Positions 4,888 to 5,656 of a stretch of 5,656 nt of DNA are shown in pieces. The DNA comes from a bacterium (GTDB taxonomy: Bacteria; Pseudomonadota; Alphaproteobacteria; Caulobacterales; Hyphomonadaceae). The number at the start of each line of letters is the position of its first letter. The first letter of the stretch is position 1. Both the position numbers and the translations under genes were made by a program. Below the pieces are notes generated by a model, which saw only the letters and a program-made list of their open reading frames with translations, was not told the DNA's origin and searched no databases. The stretch covers positions 1-5,656 of the forward strand of contig JAVBYB010000555.1 of NCBI GenBank assembly GCA_030824255.1, in the 5' to 3' direction.

Positions 4888-5656
4888 CCCAGCATATCCC
4901 GCGCCTTCGCGCTGAGGATTGAGCGCGCGCCCTCTGGCGTGCGGATGGAAAACACTGACGCCAGATGCTGCGCATCCGCCATCGCGAGCCCCGCTTCAAC
5001 GCCAAGCGCGAACAGCGCCGTGGCCCAGCCATCCGCTTCCATCGCGCTGCCATGCATCACGGCGACGCCTGACAGAGCGCTCTTCGCGAACGCTCCCGTG
5101 CGGCCGTCGAGCAGATGCGAGCCGCCTGTCCGCCGGCGAACGAAATCACCGCTCGTCGCCACGGCGAGACCCACCAGCGCCACATCGGTATGCGGCGGCT
5201 CTTCGGGCGCGGGCGGGATGTCCGAGAGTTCGAGCGTCACCCACCAGGGCTGCGCATCGGGCTTCACGCCCTGCCCCGCGAACTCGCCGCCGATCTCCAT
5301 GAGAAAGCTCGGCGCACCCAGGTCACGCAGCCGCTGCGCGCAGAGATCAACGGCATAGCCCTTCGCGATGGACGAGAGATCGACCACCACGCCGCCCGGC
5401 TGGAAGACGCGCAGGTTCGCGGCATCGAGTTGCAGGCCGCGCCATCCCTCACCCGCAGACGCCTCGCCAAAAAAGCCCGGTCCGAAGCCAAGCGCGTCAA
5501 CCTTGTCGCCCAGTGCCGGATTGTACGCGCCATCCGTCGCCGCCGCGATCGCCAGCGCGCGCGCGAGCACATGCGCGAACTCCGGCGATATTGCGCGCCA
5601 GCCTGTCTCCGCGCGGTTGAACGTCGATAACTCCGAGTCGCGCTCCCACCCGCTCA
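4884..5656 (-). CDS. apbE: FAD:protein FMN transferase ApbE, lacking only its N-terminus (runs off right edge)
   Basis: About 256 residues are visible and the frame stays open to the right edge, so the start codon lies beyond the window. The visible N-terminal part includes SELSTFNRAETGW, typical of ApbE (S-x-L-S-x-F-N), then ATDGAYNPALG and LGFGPG. Downstream come DLSSIAKGYAVD (5346-5381), MEIGGEFAGQG, VATSGDF, SHLLDGRTG (5094-5120) and ADGWATALFALG (about 5002-5037). These are the FAD- and Mg-binding landmarks of the family. ApbE attaches FMN covalently to Thr or Ser of periplasmic or membrane proteins such as NqrB/NqrC, RnfG or FMN-binding-domain reductases. Whether it has a lipoprotein or Sec signal cannot be seen, and no target protein is encoded here. 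A GTG at 5570 is in frame but is not the real start, because conserved sequence continues upstream of it. The stop TAG overlaps the stop of the convergent gene within CTAG (4884-4887). Confidence 0.93.
   Translation of the reverse strand, partial: SGWERDSELSTFNRAETGWRAISPEFAHVLARALAIAAATDGAYNPALGDKVDALGFGPGFFGEASAGEGWRGLQLDAANLRVFQPGGVVVDLSSIAKGYAVDLCAQRLRDLGAPSFLMEIGGEFAGQGVKPDAQPWWVTLELSDIPPAPEEPPHTDVALVGLAVATSGDFVRRRTGGSHLLDGRTGAFAKSALSGVAVMHGSAMEADGWATALFALGVEAGLAMADAQHLASVFSIRTPEGARSILSAKARDMLG

Noticed and set aside
1..5656. tRNA, rRNA, CRISPR array, insertion sequence or attachment site
   Set aside because: I looked for regular spaced repeats, transposase motifs with terminal inverted repeats and tRNA-like cloverleaf arms, and found none.

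Overview
The window is GC-rich DNA with strong G/C third-position preference. Together with a TonB energy transducer carrying an acidic, proline-rich linker, this suggests an alphaproteobacterium, possibly of the Hyphomonadaceae/Caulobacterales type. That placement is inference from general character only, since no rRNA or other marker gene is present.

Layout. (1) Bases 1-232, minus strand: N-terminus of a TonB-like protein that runs off the left edge. (2) 233-580: intergenic, no convincing gene, one 14-bp perfect palindrome. (3) 581-2053, minus strand: a dicarboxylate/amino acid:cation symporter (SLC1/DAACS family) with two EF-hand calcium-binding loops inserted between its first two membrane helices. 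(4) 2054 to about 2200: divergent start region. (5) About 2210-4887, plus strand: a compact gene set of a small unknown protein, a class IV aminotransferase-fold protein, a GNAT acetyltransferase, a P-loop sulfotransferase-like protein and a DUF3601-type small protein. The last four overlap one another (38 nt, ATGA, ATGA), so they are almost certainly co-transcribed and translationally coupled. A strong nested hairpin separates the first gene from the second and reaches into the second gene's ribosome binding site. (6) 4884-5656, minus strand: ApbE (FAD:protein FMN transferase), convergent with the operon, sharing the bases CTAG as both stop codons and running off the right edge.

The most interesting part is the plus-strand operon. 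The aminotransferase-fold protein keeps the phosphate-cup motifs of its family, but it has Asn where the Schiff-base lysine should be and Ser where the Glu that contacts the PLP pyridine nitrogen should be. It sits beside a sulfotransferase-like P-loop protein. From memory, the same two domains are fused in plant 'branched-chain aminotransferase-like' proteins (Arabidopsis BCAL1/BCAL2). This suggests an ancient functional pair of unknown biochemical role, here joined by a GNAT and a DUF3601 protein. The EF-hand-bearing transporter is a second, independent oddity.
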